10,316 nucleotides of DNA, taken from NCBI GenBank assembly GCA_900553905.1, contig USFL01000032.1, positions 1 through 10,316 on the forward strand, read 5' to 3'. The position numbers and the translations under genes were made by a program. This document shows, in pieces, positions 1 to 8,461 of the stretch; the stretch's first letter is position 1, and each line of letters begins with the position of its first letter. The notes under the pieces were generated by a model, which searched no databases, was not told the DNA's origin, and saw only the letters and a list, made by a program, of their open reading frames with translations. Source of the DNA: an uncultured Eubacteriales bacterium. Its GTDB lineage: Bacteria > Bacillota > Clostridia > Christensenellales > Aristaeellaceae.

Positions 1-1
1 G

Positions 2-2461
<2,460 letters not shown>

Positions 2462-2467
2462 GGGCAT

Positions 2468-4252
2468 ATGATCCATCTGACCATCAATCAAAAGCCCGTG
2501 GCCGTCCCCGAAGGGACCACCATCCTCGAAGCGGCGCGCAGCGCCGGCATCGAGATCCCAAGCCTGTGCTACCTGAAAAACGTCCACCGGTTCGGCTCCT
2601 GCCGCATCTGCGTGGTGGAGGTCGAGGGCATGCGCACGCTTCAGGCCTCCTGCATGGCCAAGGTGCGCGAGGGCATGGTGGTGCACACCCATAGCGCGCG
2701 GGTGCGCGCCCGCCGCAAGATGCTCTACGAGCTGATGCTCTCCAGCCATTCCAAGGACTGCCTCTCCTGCGGGCGCAACCAGAGCTGCGAATTGCAGGCC
2801 CTGGGCGAGCGCCTGGGCGTGACCGCCTGCCGCCTCTCGGGCGAGCAGCCGCCGCGCCATGTGGACGTGTCGCCCGCCATCACCCGCGATACCTCCAAGT
2901 GCGTGCTGTGCCGCCGCTGCGTCACCGTGTGCCGGGGTATCCAGCAGGTGGGCGCCATCGCCGCGCAGAACCGCGGCTTTGACACCGTCATCAGCCCTGC
3001 CATGGGCCTGCCGCTCAACGCCACGGCCTGCGCCATGTGCGGCCAGTGCACGGTGGTGTGCCCCACGGGCGCGCTGGCGGAAACCGACGGACTGGAGCGG
3101 GTCTGGCAGGCGCTGGCCGATCCCGACAAGCGCGTGGTGGTGCAGACCGCCCCGGCCGTGCGCGCGGCCCTGGGCGAGGCGTTCGGCTATCCCGTGGGCA
3201 CCTGCGTCACGGGCAAGATGGCCGCCGCCCTGCACGAGCTGGGCTTTGACGACGTGTTCGACACCAACTTCGCCGCCGACCTGACCATTCTGGAGGAGGG
3301 CACGGAGCTGCTGCACCGCCTGGAAGCCGCGCTCGGCGGAGGCGAGGCGACGCTTCCCATGATTACCTCCTGTTCGCCGGGGTGGATCAAGCACATCGAG
3401 CACGCCTTCCCGGACGAGCTTTCGCACCTGTCCACCTGCAAGTCGCCCCACGCCATGCTGGGCGCGCTGGTCAAGAGCTACTATGCCGAAAAGCTGGGCA
3501 TGGACCCCAAGGACCTCTTTGTGGTCTCGGTCATGCCCTGCACGGCCAAGAAGTACGAGATTCAGCGCCCGGAGCTTGCCAGCCTGGACGGCGTGCCGGA
3601 CGTGGACGCGGTGCTGACCACGCGCGAGCTGGCCCGGATGATCAAATCCGCCGGCATCGACCTGCGCGCCCTGCCGGAGGGGACGTTCGACGCGCCGCTG
3701 GGCCTGTCCACGGGCGCGGCGGATATCTTCGGCGTGACCGGCGGGGTGATGGAGGCCGCTTTGCGCACCGTCTGCGAGCTGGTGACGGGACGCGAGCTGC
3801 CCTTTGAAAACCTGCACGTGACCCCCATCGAGGGGCTGGAGCAGATCAAGACCGCGTCCCTGACCCTGCGGGATACGCTGCCCGCGTACCGCCATCTGGA
3901 GGGCGTGGAGGTCCGGGTGGCCGTCACCTCCGGCCTGGCGGGCGCGGACCGGCTGATGCGCGAGATCGCCGGGGGGCAGTCGCCCTACCACTTCATCGAG
4001 GTCATGGGCTGTCCGGGCGGGTGCGTGAGCGGCGGCGGACAGCCGCGCACGGACGTGGAGAACTTCCGCGAGCTGCGCTCCCGCGCCCTCTATGCCGAGG
4101 ACGAGGGCAAGCCCCTTCGCAAGAGCCATGAAAACCCGGACCTCCTCCGCCTCTACGAAAACTGGCTGGGCGAGGTGGGCGGCCACCGGGCGCACGTACT
4201 CCTGCACACGCGCTACGTACCGAGAGGACTGTACAACGAACGGGTGAAATGA
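2468..4252 (+). CDS. hydA: [FeFe]-hydrogenase large subunit, NAD(P)H-linked type
   Basis: A 594-residue catalytic subunit for reversible H2 formation. An AGGAGG site overlaps the upstream stop codon and sits 9 bases before this ATG, so translation is probably coupled. In order: an N-terminal [2Fe-2S] domain (C34, C45, C48, C62); a His-ligated [4Fe-4S] site (H94, C98, C101, C107); two ferredoxin-type [4Fe-4S] sites (C145, C148, C151, C155 and C188, C191, C194, C198); then the H-cluster domain from about 225. The H-cluster motifs are L1 TSCSPGW at 300-306, L2 MPCTAKK at 356-362 and L3 EVMGCPGGC at 511-519. Proton-path positions known from Clostridium CpI appear conserved (E277, E280, R284, C302, S322 by spacing). 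The oddity is Ser303 in L1, where most relatives have a second Cys. The neighbouring HydB-GltD fusion suggests it takes electrons from NAD(P)H rather than from ferredoxin alone. Family assignment is very secure; the subgroup is inferred from context. Confidence 0.96.
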   Translation: MIHLTINQKPVAVPEGTTILEAARSAGIEIPSLCYLKNVHRFGSCRICVVEVEGMRTLQASCMAKVREGMVVHTHSARVRARRKMLYELMLSSHSKDCLSCGRNQSCELQALGERLGVTACRLSGEQPPRHVDVSPAITRDTSKCVLCRRCVTVCRGIQQVGAIAAQNRGFDTVISPAMGLPLNATACAMCGQCTVVCPTGALAETDGLERVWQALADPDKRVVVQTAPAVRAALGEAFGYPVGTCVTGKMAAALHELGFDDVFDTNFAADLTILEEGTELLHRLEAALGGGEATLPMITSCSPGWIKHIEHAFPDELSHLSTCKSPHAMLGALVKSYYAEKLGMDPKDLFVVSVMPCTAKKYEIQRPELASLDGVPDVDAVLTTRELARMIKSAGIDLRALPEGTFDAPLGLSTGAADIFGVTGGVMEAALRTVCELVTGRELPFENLHVTPIEGLEQIKTASLTLRDTLPAYRHLEGVEVRVAVTSGLAGADRLMREIAGGQSPYHFIEVMGCPGGCVSGGGQPRTDVENFRELRSRALYAEDEGKPLRKSHENPDLLRLYENWLGEVGGHRAHVLLHTRYVPRGLYNERVK

Positions 4253-4302
4253 CGGGGCGCCGGCGCCCCGAAAGCAGGGGCTGCGCAGAGCGGCCCCTGC
4301 TT
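4253..4302 (+). terminator. Two adjacent GC-rich hairpins after hydA, probable terminator or mRNA end
   Basis: The first element is an 18-base perfect palindrome at 4253-4270 that begins right after the hydA stop. The second is a perfect 10-bp stem (4272-4281 with 4293-4302) around an 11-base loop. Only a short, mixed TTCTGTC follows, so this is not a classic intrinsic terminator with a U-tract. It may slow or stop transcription, or protect the hydrogenase mRNA 3' end. The same sequence is part of the leader if the next gene is read through. Confidence 0.55.
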
Positions 4303-4327
4303 CTGTCAAAACGGAGGATTCGGAACG

Positions 4328-4333
4328 GGAGGG
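4328..4333 (+). promoter_or_regulatory. Ribosome binding site deciding the start at 4340
   Basis: GGAGGG is six bases before the ATG at 4340 but directly touches the alternative TTG at 4334. A ribosome could not use that TTG with this site. Confidence 0.65.
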
Positions 4334-4339
4334 TTGGCC

Positions 4340-4894
4340 ATGACCAACGAAAGCGCAAGGATCATTCTGCTTCAGATGCTTGATGGCATCGACCCCACCA
4401 CCGGCGAAGTTCTTCCGGGGGACCACCTGCTGAGCGACGCCACGGTCATGCGAGCGATTCACACGGCCGTGCTGGCGCTGACGGATATTTCCCATCCCGT
4501 CAGGGCGCCGGTCAATCGAAACGGCCGCCTGAACGGCGGGCGGCCGTGGACGGCGATGGACCGGGACGCGCTGGCCAGGCTGAGCCGGTCGGGCGCTTCC
4601 ATGGAAATGATGTGTGAAAAGCTGCAACGACGGCGGCGCGGTGTGGAAAGGCAGCTTCATGCCATGGGCCTGCTCCCTCCCCCCGCGGAGACGGATCTCA
4701 GACGCGCCGGCAGTCTGTGGACGCAGGAGGATGAGGAGCAGCTGCGAAAGCTCTGCCGCCTTAGGCGCCCGGTGGAGGAGATGGCCCGCGAATTGCAGCG
4801 GAGCGTGCGGGCCGTCTGCGTTCGCATGAGCCAGCTTGGGCTGTATGGCGAGGAACCCGGCTATCTGCGGCGGCCCGGACGGAAGGCGCGATAG
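4340..4894 (+). CDS. Small protein with two tandem Myb/SANT-like helix-turn-helix repeats
   Basis: The protein has 184 residues from the ATG at 4340. An in-frame TTG at 4334 abuts the ribosome site with no spacer, so the ATG six bases after GGAGGG (4328-4333) is the better start. Residues 1-50 form a helical N-terminal region with a GIDPTTGEV motif. Two related repeats follow at 67-111 and 124-168, offset by 57 residues. Each has Trp-Thr at its start (W70, W127), acidic residues, a Leu-rich helix, a basic Arg-rich helix and a Leu/Met-x-x-Met/Leu-Gly-Leu end. This is the pattern of Myb/SANT-like or trihelix DNA-binding repeats. The C-terminus is basic. It probably binds DNA in the cytoplasm, but the target is unknown. 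It stands alone between two hairpins, 87 bases after hydA, so co-transcription with the hydrogenase is possible but unproven. I do not recognise a named family. Confidence 0.75.
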   Translation: MTNESARIILLQMLDGIDPTTGEVLPGDHLLSDATVMRAIHTAVLALTDISHPVRAPVNRNGRLNGGRPWTAMDRDALARLSRSGASMEMMCEKLQRRRRGVERQLHAMGLLPPPAETDLRRAGSLWTQEDEEQLRKLCRLRRPVEEMARELQRSVRAVCVRMSQLGLYGEEPGYLRRPGRKAR

Positions 4895-4912
4895 ACAGGG
4901 CGCAAAACGGCC

Positions 4913-4950
4913 CGAATCCCCCGCAGGCCATCTGCCCTGCGGGGGATTCG
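4913..4950 (+). terminator. Strong 15-bp stem-loop after the Myb-like gene
   Basis: Arms 4913-4927 and 4936-4950 pair perfectly over 15 bp, around the 8-base loop at 4928-4935. It lies 18 bases after the stop codon at 4894 and upstream of the next promoter. This position fits a transcription terminator, although the bases after it (TCTGGATGCG) are not a U-tract. On the opposite strand the stem is followed a few bases later by TTTT. Confidence 0.7.
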
Positions 4951-4994
4951 TCTGGATGCGCGCAACGGATGATAACATTTTTCGTTCGCTTCGG

Positions 4995-5026
4995 TTGGTA
5001 GCATTTCGGACGTCATGGGATATAAT
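4995..5026 (+). promoter_or_regulatory. Probable sigma-A promoter of the regulator-ABC operon
   Basis: A perfect -10 box, TATAAT, lies at 5021-5026. No good -35 box sits at the usual 16-18 base spacing; the nearest candidate is TTGGTA at 4995-5000 with a long 20-base spacer. A weak -35 box fits a promoter that needs help or is controlled by a regulator. The expected start near 5033 would leave a leader of only about 17 bases, starting at the ribosome site GGGAGGTG (5034-5041). An imperfect direct repeat, TA(A/G)CATTT, occurs at 4973-4980 and 4999-5006 and could be an operator. Confidence 0.65.
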
Positions 5027-5049
5027 GAGCGGCGGGAGGTGAGAAAAAT

Positions 5050-5529
5050 ATGAAAACGCAGAAAAACAACATTGCCGGCAACCTGTCCAGCCTGCGGCGG
5101 CTGAACAGGCTTTCCCAGGAGGAGGTGGCCGAACGGATCGGCGTTTCGCGCCAGACCGTGGCCAAATGGGAGTGCGGCGAATCCATTCCCGACATCGTCA
5201 ACTGCGACGCGCTGGCCCGGTTGTATGACGTAGAGCTGAGCGACCTGATTCATCATGACCCGGAGCGCACGAAGATGGGAATCGCCCCAAAGGGCAAGCA
5301 CATCTTCGGCGCGGTCCGCGTGGGCGAGCGGGGTCAGATCGTGCTGCCCAAGGCCGCCAGGGACGTATTTCAGATCAGGCCGGGGGACGTGCTGGTCGTG
5401 CTGGGGGACGAGTCGCAGGAGCATCCGGGCATCGCGCTGATGAAAGAATCGTTTTTCCTGGGCATCACGAAGATGATCAAAACCGCGCTGCAAATCGCGC
5501 AGCCGCCGGAAGAGAAGGAGGGGGAATGA
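5050..5529 (+). CDS. XRE-family helix-turn-helix regulator fused to an AbrB/SpoVT-like domain
   Basis: A 159-residue cytoplasmic transcription factor with two DNA-binding modules. Residues 8-66 are an XRE-type HTH (LSQEEVAERIGVSRQTVAKWE at 21-41, recognition helix near 33-41). Residues about 87-121 are an AbrB/MazE/SpoVT swapped-hairpin domain, shown by GERGQIVLPKAARDVF and then RPGDVLVVLGDE. The C-terminal 30 residues are a helical, charged tail. The ATG follows GGGAGGTG with an 8-base spacer. Its end overlaps the start of the ABC ATPase gene (ATGA), making it the first gene of a three-gene operon. Regulators at the head of small ABC-2 operons in Firmicutes usually control their own operon, so autoregulation is the likely role here. 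The signal it responds to is not visible. Domain calls are firm. Confidence 0.92.
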   Translation: MKTQKNNIAGNLSSLRRLNRLSQEEVAERIGVSRQTVAKWECGESIPDIVNCDALARLYDVELSDLIHHDPERTKMGIAPKGKHIFGAVRVGERGQIVLPKAARDVFQIRPGDVLVVLGDESQEHPGIALMKESFFLGITKMIKTALQIAQPPEEKEGE

Positions 5530-6290
5530 TGGACGCGCTGCTGAAAATCGAGGGGCTTTGCAAGCGCTATCCCGGCTTCGCCCTTGAAGACGTGAGCTTT
5601 TCTCTGGCAGCCGGGCGCATCATGGGCCTGATCGGCAAAAACGGGGCCGGAAAAAGCACCACGCTCAAGGCGGCGCTCAACATGGTATCGCCGCAGAGTG
5701 GAACCGTGACGATGTTTGGGCAGGATTTTTACCGGCATGAAAAGGAATGCCGGCAGCGCGTGGGCGTCGTCTTTGGCGGGATTGACTTTTATCCGCTCAA
5801 GAGGCTCTCCGCGATCACGGCCGTCACCCGCAGGTTCTATGCCGACTGGGACGATGCGCAGTACCGGACGTACCTGCGGCGCTTTGCGCTGGATGAAAGC
5901 AGGAAATTCAAGGAGCTCTCAAACGGCATGAAGGTGAAATACCTGCTGGCGCTGGCCCTGTCCCACCGCGCCGAACTGCTCATCCTGGACGAGCCGACCT
6001 CCGGTCTGGACCCGGTATCCAGGGAGGAGCTGACGCGCATCTTCCGGCACATCGTGAAAACGGAAGGCTGCGCCATTCTGTTTTCCACCCACATCACTTC
6101 CGACCTGGACCGGTGCGCCGACGACATCACCTACATCCAAAATGGCCGGGTCCTTCAAAGCGCCGACAGAGAGACCTTCCTTCGCTCCTTCGACCATCTG
6201 AAAACGCCGGAGGACACGGGGCCGCTCACCCTTGAGGACATCATGCTGCGCACGGAAAGGAGCGGGTGGGATGATGACGCTGCTCTATAA
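5526..6290 (+). CDS. ABC transporter ATP-binding protein
   Basis: The ATPase half of an exporter, 254 residues. Walker A is GKNGAGKST at 37-45 with K43. The signature is LSNGM at 131-135. Walker B is LLILDEP at 151-157 with E156 as catalytic base, followed by the D-loop SGLD. The switch His is H189 in FSTH. The Q-loop position reads VVFGG (81-85) rather than carrying a Gln. Two adjacent ATGs (5526 and 5529) are possible starts; AGGAGG at 5516-5521 is four bases from the first and seven from the second, so the second may be used. It overlaps the regulator by four bases and the permease by 20. The three genes therefore encode a coupled regulator-ATPase-permease unit resembling ABC-2 exporters of unknown substrate. 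Function as an ABC ATPase is secure; the cargo is unknown. Confidence 0.94.
   Translation: MMDALLKIEGLCKRYPGFALEDVSFSLAAGRIMGLIGKNGAGKSTTLKAALNMVSPQSGTVTMFGQDFYRHEKECRQRVGVVFGGIDFYPLKRLSAITAVTRRFYADWDDAQYRTYLRRFALDESRKFKELSNGMKVKYLLALALSHRAELLILDEPTSGLDPVSREELTRIFRHIVKTEGCAILFSTHITSDLDRCADDITYIQNGRVLQSADRETFLRSFDHLKTPEDTGPLTLEDIMLRTERSGWDDDAAL
6256..6262 (+). promoter_or_regulatory. Ribosome binding site of the permease gene
   Basis: AAAGGAG lies within the end of the ATPase gene, eight bases before the ATG at 6271. It supports that start over the upstream ATG at 6232. Confidence 0.7.
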
Positions 6291-6906
6291 GGAACTCAGG
6301 CTTTGCGCCCATCCGACCTCGGTGGTGTTCGCGTTTCTGGGTTGTCTGGTGCTGGTGCCGGCCTACCCCTACAGCGTGATCTTTCTCTTCGGCTGCCTCG
6401 CGCCCTACATCACCTTCGTGAACGCGCGGGAAACCAACGACGCCTGGTACACGGCCACGCTGCCCGTGACCAAGCGGGAGAGCGTCCGGGCCAAATGCCT
6501 GCTGACTGTTTCTTTTCAGCTGTTTCAGCTGCTGTTCTCCGTTCCGTTTGCGCTTTTGCGCAGGGCCCTTGTCATCCCCAACAACCCCGTGGGCCTCGAC
6601 GCGACGCTCGCCTGGTACGGCTTTGGGCTAATGATATACGCCTTTTTTGACCTGATCTTCCTTCCCGCGTTCTACAAAAGCGGCTACAAGGCGGGCAGGG
6701 CATTTGTCATAGCGTCGGTCCCCATGCTGCTGGGGATGATCACCGCGGAAAGCACCGCGCATATCCCGGCGCTTGCCTGGCTGGACAGCGATGCGCACTG
6801 GCGGAGGCAGCTGCCGGTGCTGGCGGCGGGCATGGCCTGCTACGCGGCCCTGCTGCCGCTGGCCTGCCGGATCTCCGAAGGACGCTTTGAACGGGTTGAT
6901 CTGTAG
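6271..6906 (+). CDS. ABC-2 type permease subunit (ABC2_membrane_5-like)
   Basis: A 211-residue membrane protein with about six helices (roughly residues 14-32, 33-51, 76-95, 113-134, 143-160 and 180-199). It begins with the short cytoplasmic stretch LLYKELRL. A polar segment, NDAWYTATLPVTKRESVRAKC (split by helices 2 and 3), is the characteristic loop of small ABC-2 permeases in Firmicutes. The start is set at the ATG at 6271, eight bases after AAAGGAG (6256-6262). A frame opening further upstream at 6232 would add 13 Cys/Arg-rich residues without a ribosome site. It overlaps the ATPase gene by 20 bases and surely partners with it, probably as a dimer. The substrate cannot be read from the sequence. 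The gene ends 29 bases before the stop of the convergent gene on the other strand, with no convincing terminator between them. Confidence 0.88.
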   Translation: MMTLLYKELRLCAHPTSVVFAFLGCLVLVPAYPYSVIFLFGCLAPYITFVNARETNDAWYTATLPVTKRESVRAKCLLTVSFQLFQLLFSVPFALLRRALVIPNNPVGLDATLAWYGFGLMIYAFFDLIFLPAFYKSGYKAGRAFVIASVPMLLGMITAESTAHIPALAWLDSDAHWRRQLPVLAAGMACYAALLPLACRISEGRFERVDL

Positions 6907-6935
6907 GCGGGATGGAAGGATGGCGGCGGCCTGCC

Positions 6936-8414
6936 TTAGAACAGATCCAGACTGATCCACAGGGCCGGGCGAACGCCCACGCCGTAGGCATTGGTGTTTC
7001 CGCCATACTCTTCGACGTTTCCATGGGGCCTCACCCGGTTCGCGTCGTTCTTCCGGGTCGTCGAATCGCGCAGCCACCAGTAGCAGTTTTCCTCATCCAG
7101 CGCGATTTCTCTGGCAATCGCGTATGCGGTCGGGATCGCCTGACGCGACGCATCGGTGGGAAGGAACTGCCTGACTTCGTCGGCGCTGAGGAAAAAGACC
7201 CTGTCGGTCGTATCAACGAATCCGTCGACATAGAAAGAGCGGTTGTCCGTGTCAAGGATGGCGCGCGCTTCGTTGCTCGAAAAGCAGCTGGCGTAAAAGA
7301 CGCCGTTGAGCCATGAGCGCACGGTGCAGTTTTTCCAGCTGACCTTTTTCCATTGCTCGTTATACCGCTGCATGTCCAGCGCGTATTTTGACAGCAGCAG
7401 CGCCCTGTTGCCGATCTGGTCCACGTACAGGACGGTCCATTCAACCGGCTCTTTGCCGTTGTCGAAATTGTTGTCCTGCTCGTACCTGCCGAAGGTGACG
7501 GTTGCGCCCTGCCGGATTTCCGGCGCAGCAGGTCCGGCGTCCGGCGCCGCCGTAGGGGCGACCGGCGCTGCCGGGGGTTGGGTGGCGGCAGACGCGGGGG
7601 GCTGCGCGGCTTCCAGGGCGGCGATATAAGCGTCGATGTCAAAGATCCGGATGCCCGCGGGGGAATCCTTGCGGACATGGTTTTCATACGGGTCCCGAAA
7701 GCGGAAGGGATAGTTTTTCTCTACGCAATGCTGATGCGCTTTGGACCCCTGAACGACATAGAAAGTGACGCCGGGCGAGTGGTCGGACAGAGAAGGCTCA
7801 ATGTACATGGAGAACTGGTCGTTGTCCGGCAGGGCGATGCCGACAGGGTTTTTGAATCCGCGGCACAGCTTGTAAATCGTGCGTACGCTGTCGGGAATGA
7901 GAATCCACTCCGCCTGGCTGACGCTGGCGGGCCAGCTCCCCTCGTATACCCATCCGTTCCCACGGTCGTACCATCCGCCGTCAAGCAAAACGTCATCGCC
8001 GCCCTCCGGGCTGTGCAGCGCCTGCAACCGATAGTTGACCCCGTCAATCCTCAACTGTTCCGGATAAACCATGACGTTGCCGACGTATGTGCCGTCACCG
8101 GCCGCAACGATTTCGGCGCTGCCCAGGTCCTCGTTGACAAGGAAATCCGCAATTTCGCCGGTGCTGTACCCACCGGTGATATAGGTGATATAGTCGTTGT
8201 AATACGGCGCACCTTTCCCTTCCCAGTTCTGCCAGTAATCCCCCTGGCTGGTGTAGACGTTGACGGGGAAATTGTAATCCCAGGAGCCGCTCACGAGCGG
8301 CCACGTGAAATAGAACGGACTGTCCGCCGCACAGGCGCTGCCGAGCAGACAGACCAGCAACAGAGCAAGCAGCAGGCAGACGCCCTGCCTGAAACGGTTG
8401 GAAACTGAATTCAT
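6936..8414 (-). CDS. Secreted protein with Pro/Ala linker and C-terminal DUF6273-type domain
   Basis: The protein has 492 residues from the ATG at 8414. A TTG at 8465 would add 17 charged residues ahead of the signal peptide and overlap the upstream stop, so it is less likely. Residues 1-29 are a signal peptide (basic start, Leu-rich core, GSACA then ADS). The cut probably follows A29; C28 is a poor lipobox match. Residues 30-265 are a Tyr/Gly/Trp-rich extracellular region with no domain I recognise firmly; its end (PDSVRTIY, then VVQGSKAHQHC) resembles closing repeats of BspA-type leucine-rich proteins. Residues about 267-300 are a Pro/Ala linker. Residues 302-492 match DUF6273: VTFGRYEQ, EPVEWTVL, ALLLSKYALD, VRSWLNG, VFFLSADEV, CYWWLRD and GVRPALWI in order. 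The role is unknown. It follows the CHAP hydrolase gene by 47 bases and is probably co-transcribed with it. Confidence 0.85.
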   Translation of the reverse strand: MNSVSNRFRQGVCLLLALLLVCLLGSACAADSPFYFTWPLVSGSWDYNFPVNVYTSQGDYWQNWEGKGAPYYNDYITYITGGYSTGEIADFLVNEDLGSAEIVAAGDGTYVGNVMVYPEQLRIDGVNYRLQALHSPEGGDDVLLDGGWYDRGNGWVYEGSWPASVSQAEWILIPDSVRTIYKLCRGFKNPVGIALPDNDQFSMYIEPSLSDHSPGVTFYVVQGSKAHQHCVEKNYPFRFRDPYENHVRKDSPAGIRIFDIDAYIAALEAAQPPASAATQPPAAPVAPTAAPDAGPAAPEIRQGATVTFGRYEQDNNFDNGKEPVEWTVLYVDQIGNRALLLSKYALDMQRYNEQWKKVSWKNCTVRSWLNGVFYASCFSSNEARAILDTDNRSFYVDGFVDTTDRVFFLSADEVRQFLPTDASRQAIPTAYAIAREIALDEENCYWWLRDSTTRKNDANRVRPHGNVEEYGGNTNAYGVGVRPALWISLDLF

Positions 8415-8418
8415 TTTT

Positions 8419-8428
8419 CCTTCCCCTT
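8419..8428 (-). promoter_or_regulatory. Ribosome binding site deciding the start at 8414
   Basis: On the minus strand the purine-rich AAGGGGAAGG lies 4 bases before the ATG at 8414, with its AAGGGG part 8 bases away. It favours this start, which also places the signal peptide at the N-terminus. Confidence 0.6.
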
Positions 8429-8461
8429 CCACTTTTGCCTCAAACGGTTGCCCGGGAATCG

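Noticed and set aside
4861..5493. Open frame of 210 codons on the minus strand across the promoter and regulator
   Set aside because: It covers the terminator hairpin, promoter and the opposite strand of a clear XRE-AbrB gene, and the protein shows no recognisable motif.
6907..6935. Bidirectional terminator between the convergent permease and DUF6273 genes
   Set aside because: Only short, interrupted complementarity is present in the 29-base gap, and there is no T-run on either strand.
6936..7560. Diversity-generating retroelement variable region in the DUF6273 C-terminus
   Set aside because: The C-terminal position and loose C-type-lectin-like look prompted the idea, but no template repeat or reverse transcriptase is present in the window.
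8326..8337. Lipoprotein lipobox around Cys28 of the DUF6273 protein
   Set aside because: The residues before Cys are Gly-Ser-Ala, without the usual Leu/Val at -3. An A-x-A signal peptidase I site fits better, although a lipoprotein is not excluded.
7578..8408. Long open frame of 276 codons on the plus strand opposite the DUF6273 gene
   Set aside because: It lies wholly antisense to a gene with a signal peptide and recognisable domain motifs, and its translation shows no domain. It is a shadow caused by GC-rich codon use.
8400..8424. Hairpin pairing the ribosome site of the DUF6273 gene with its first codons
   Set aside because: Only five pairs (GGAAA with TTTCC) around an 11-base loop are possible, too weak to claim translational control.
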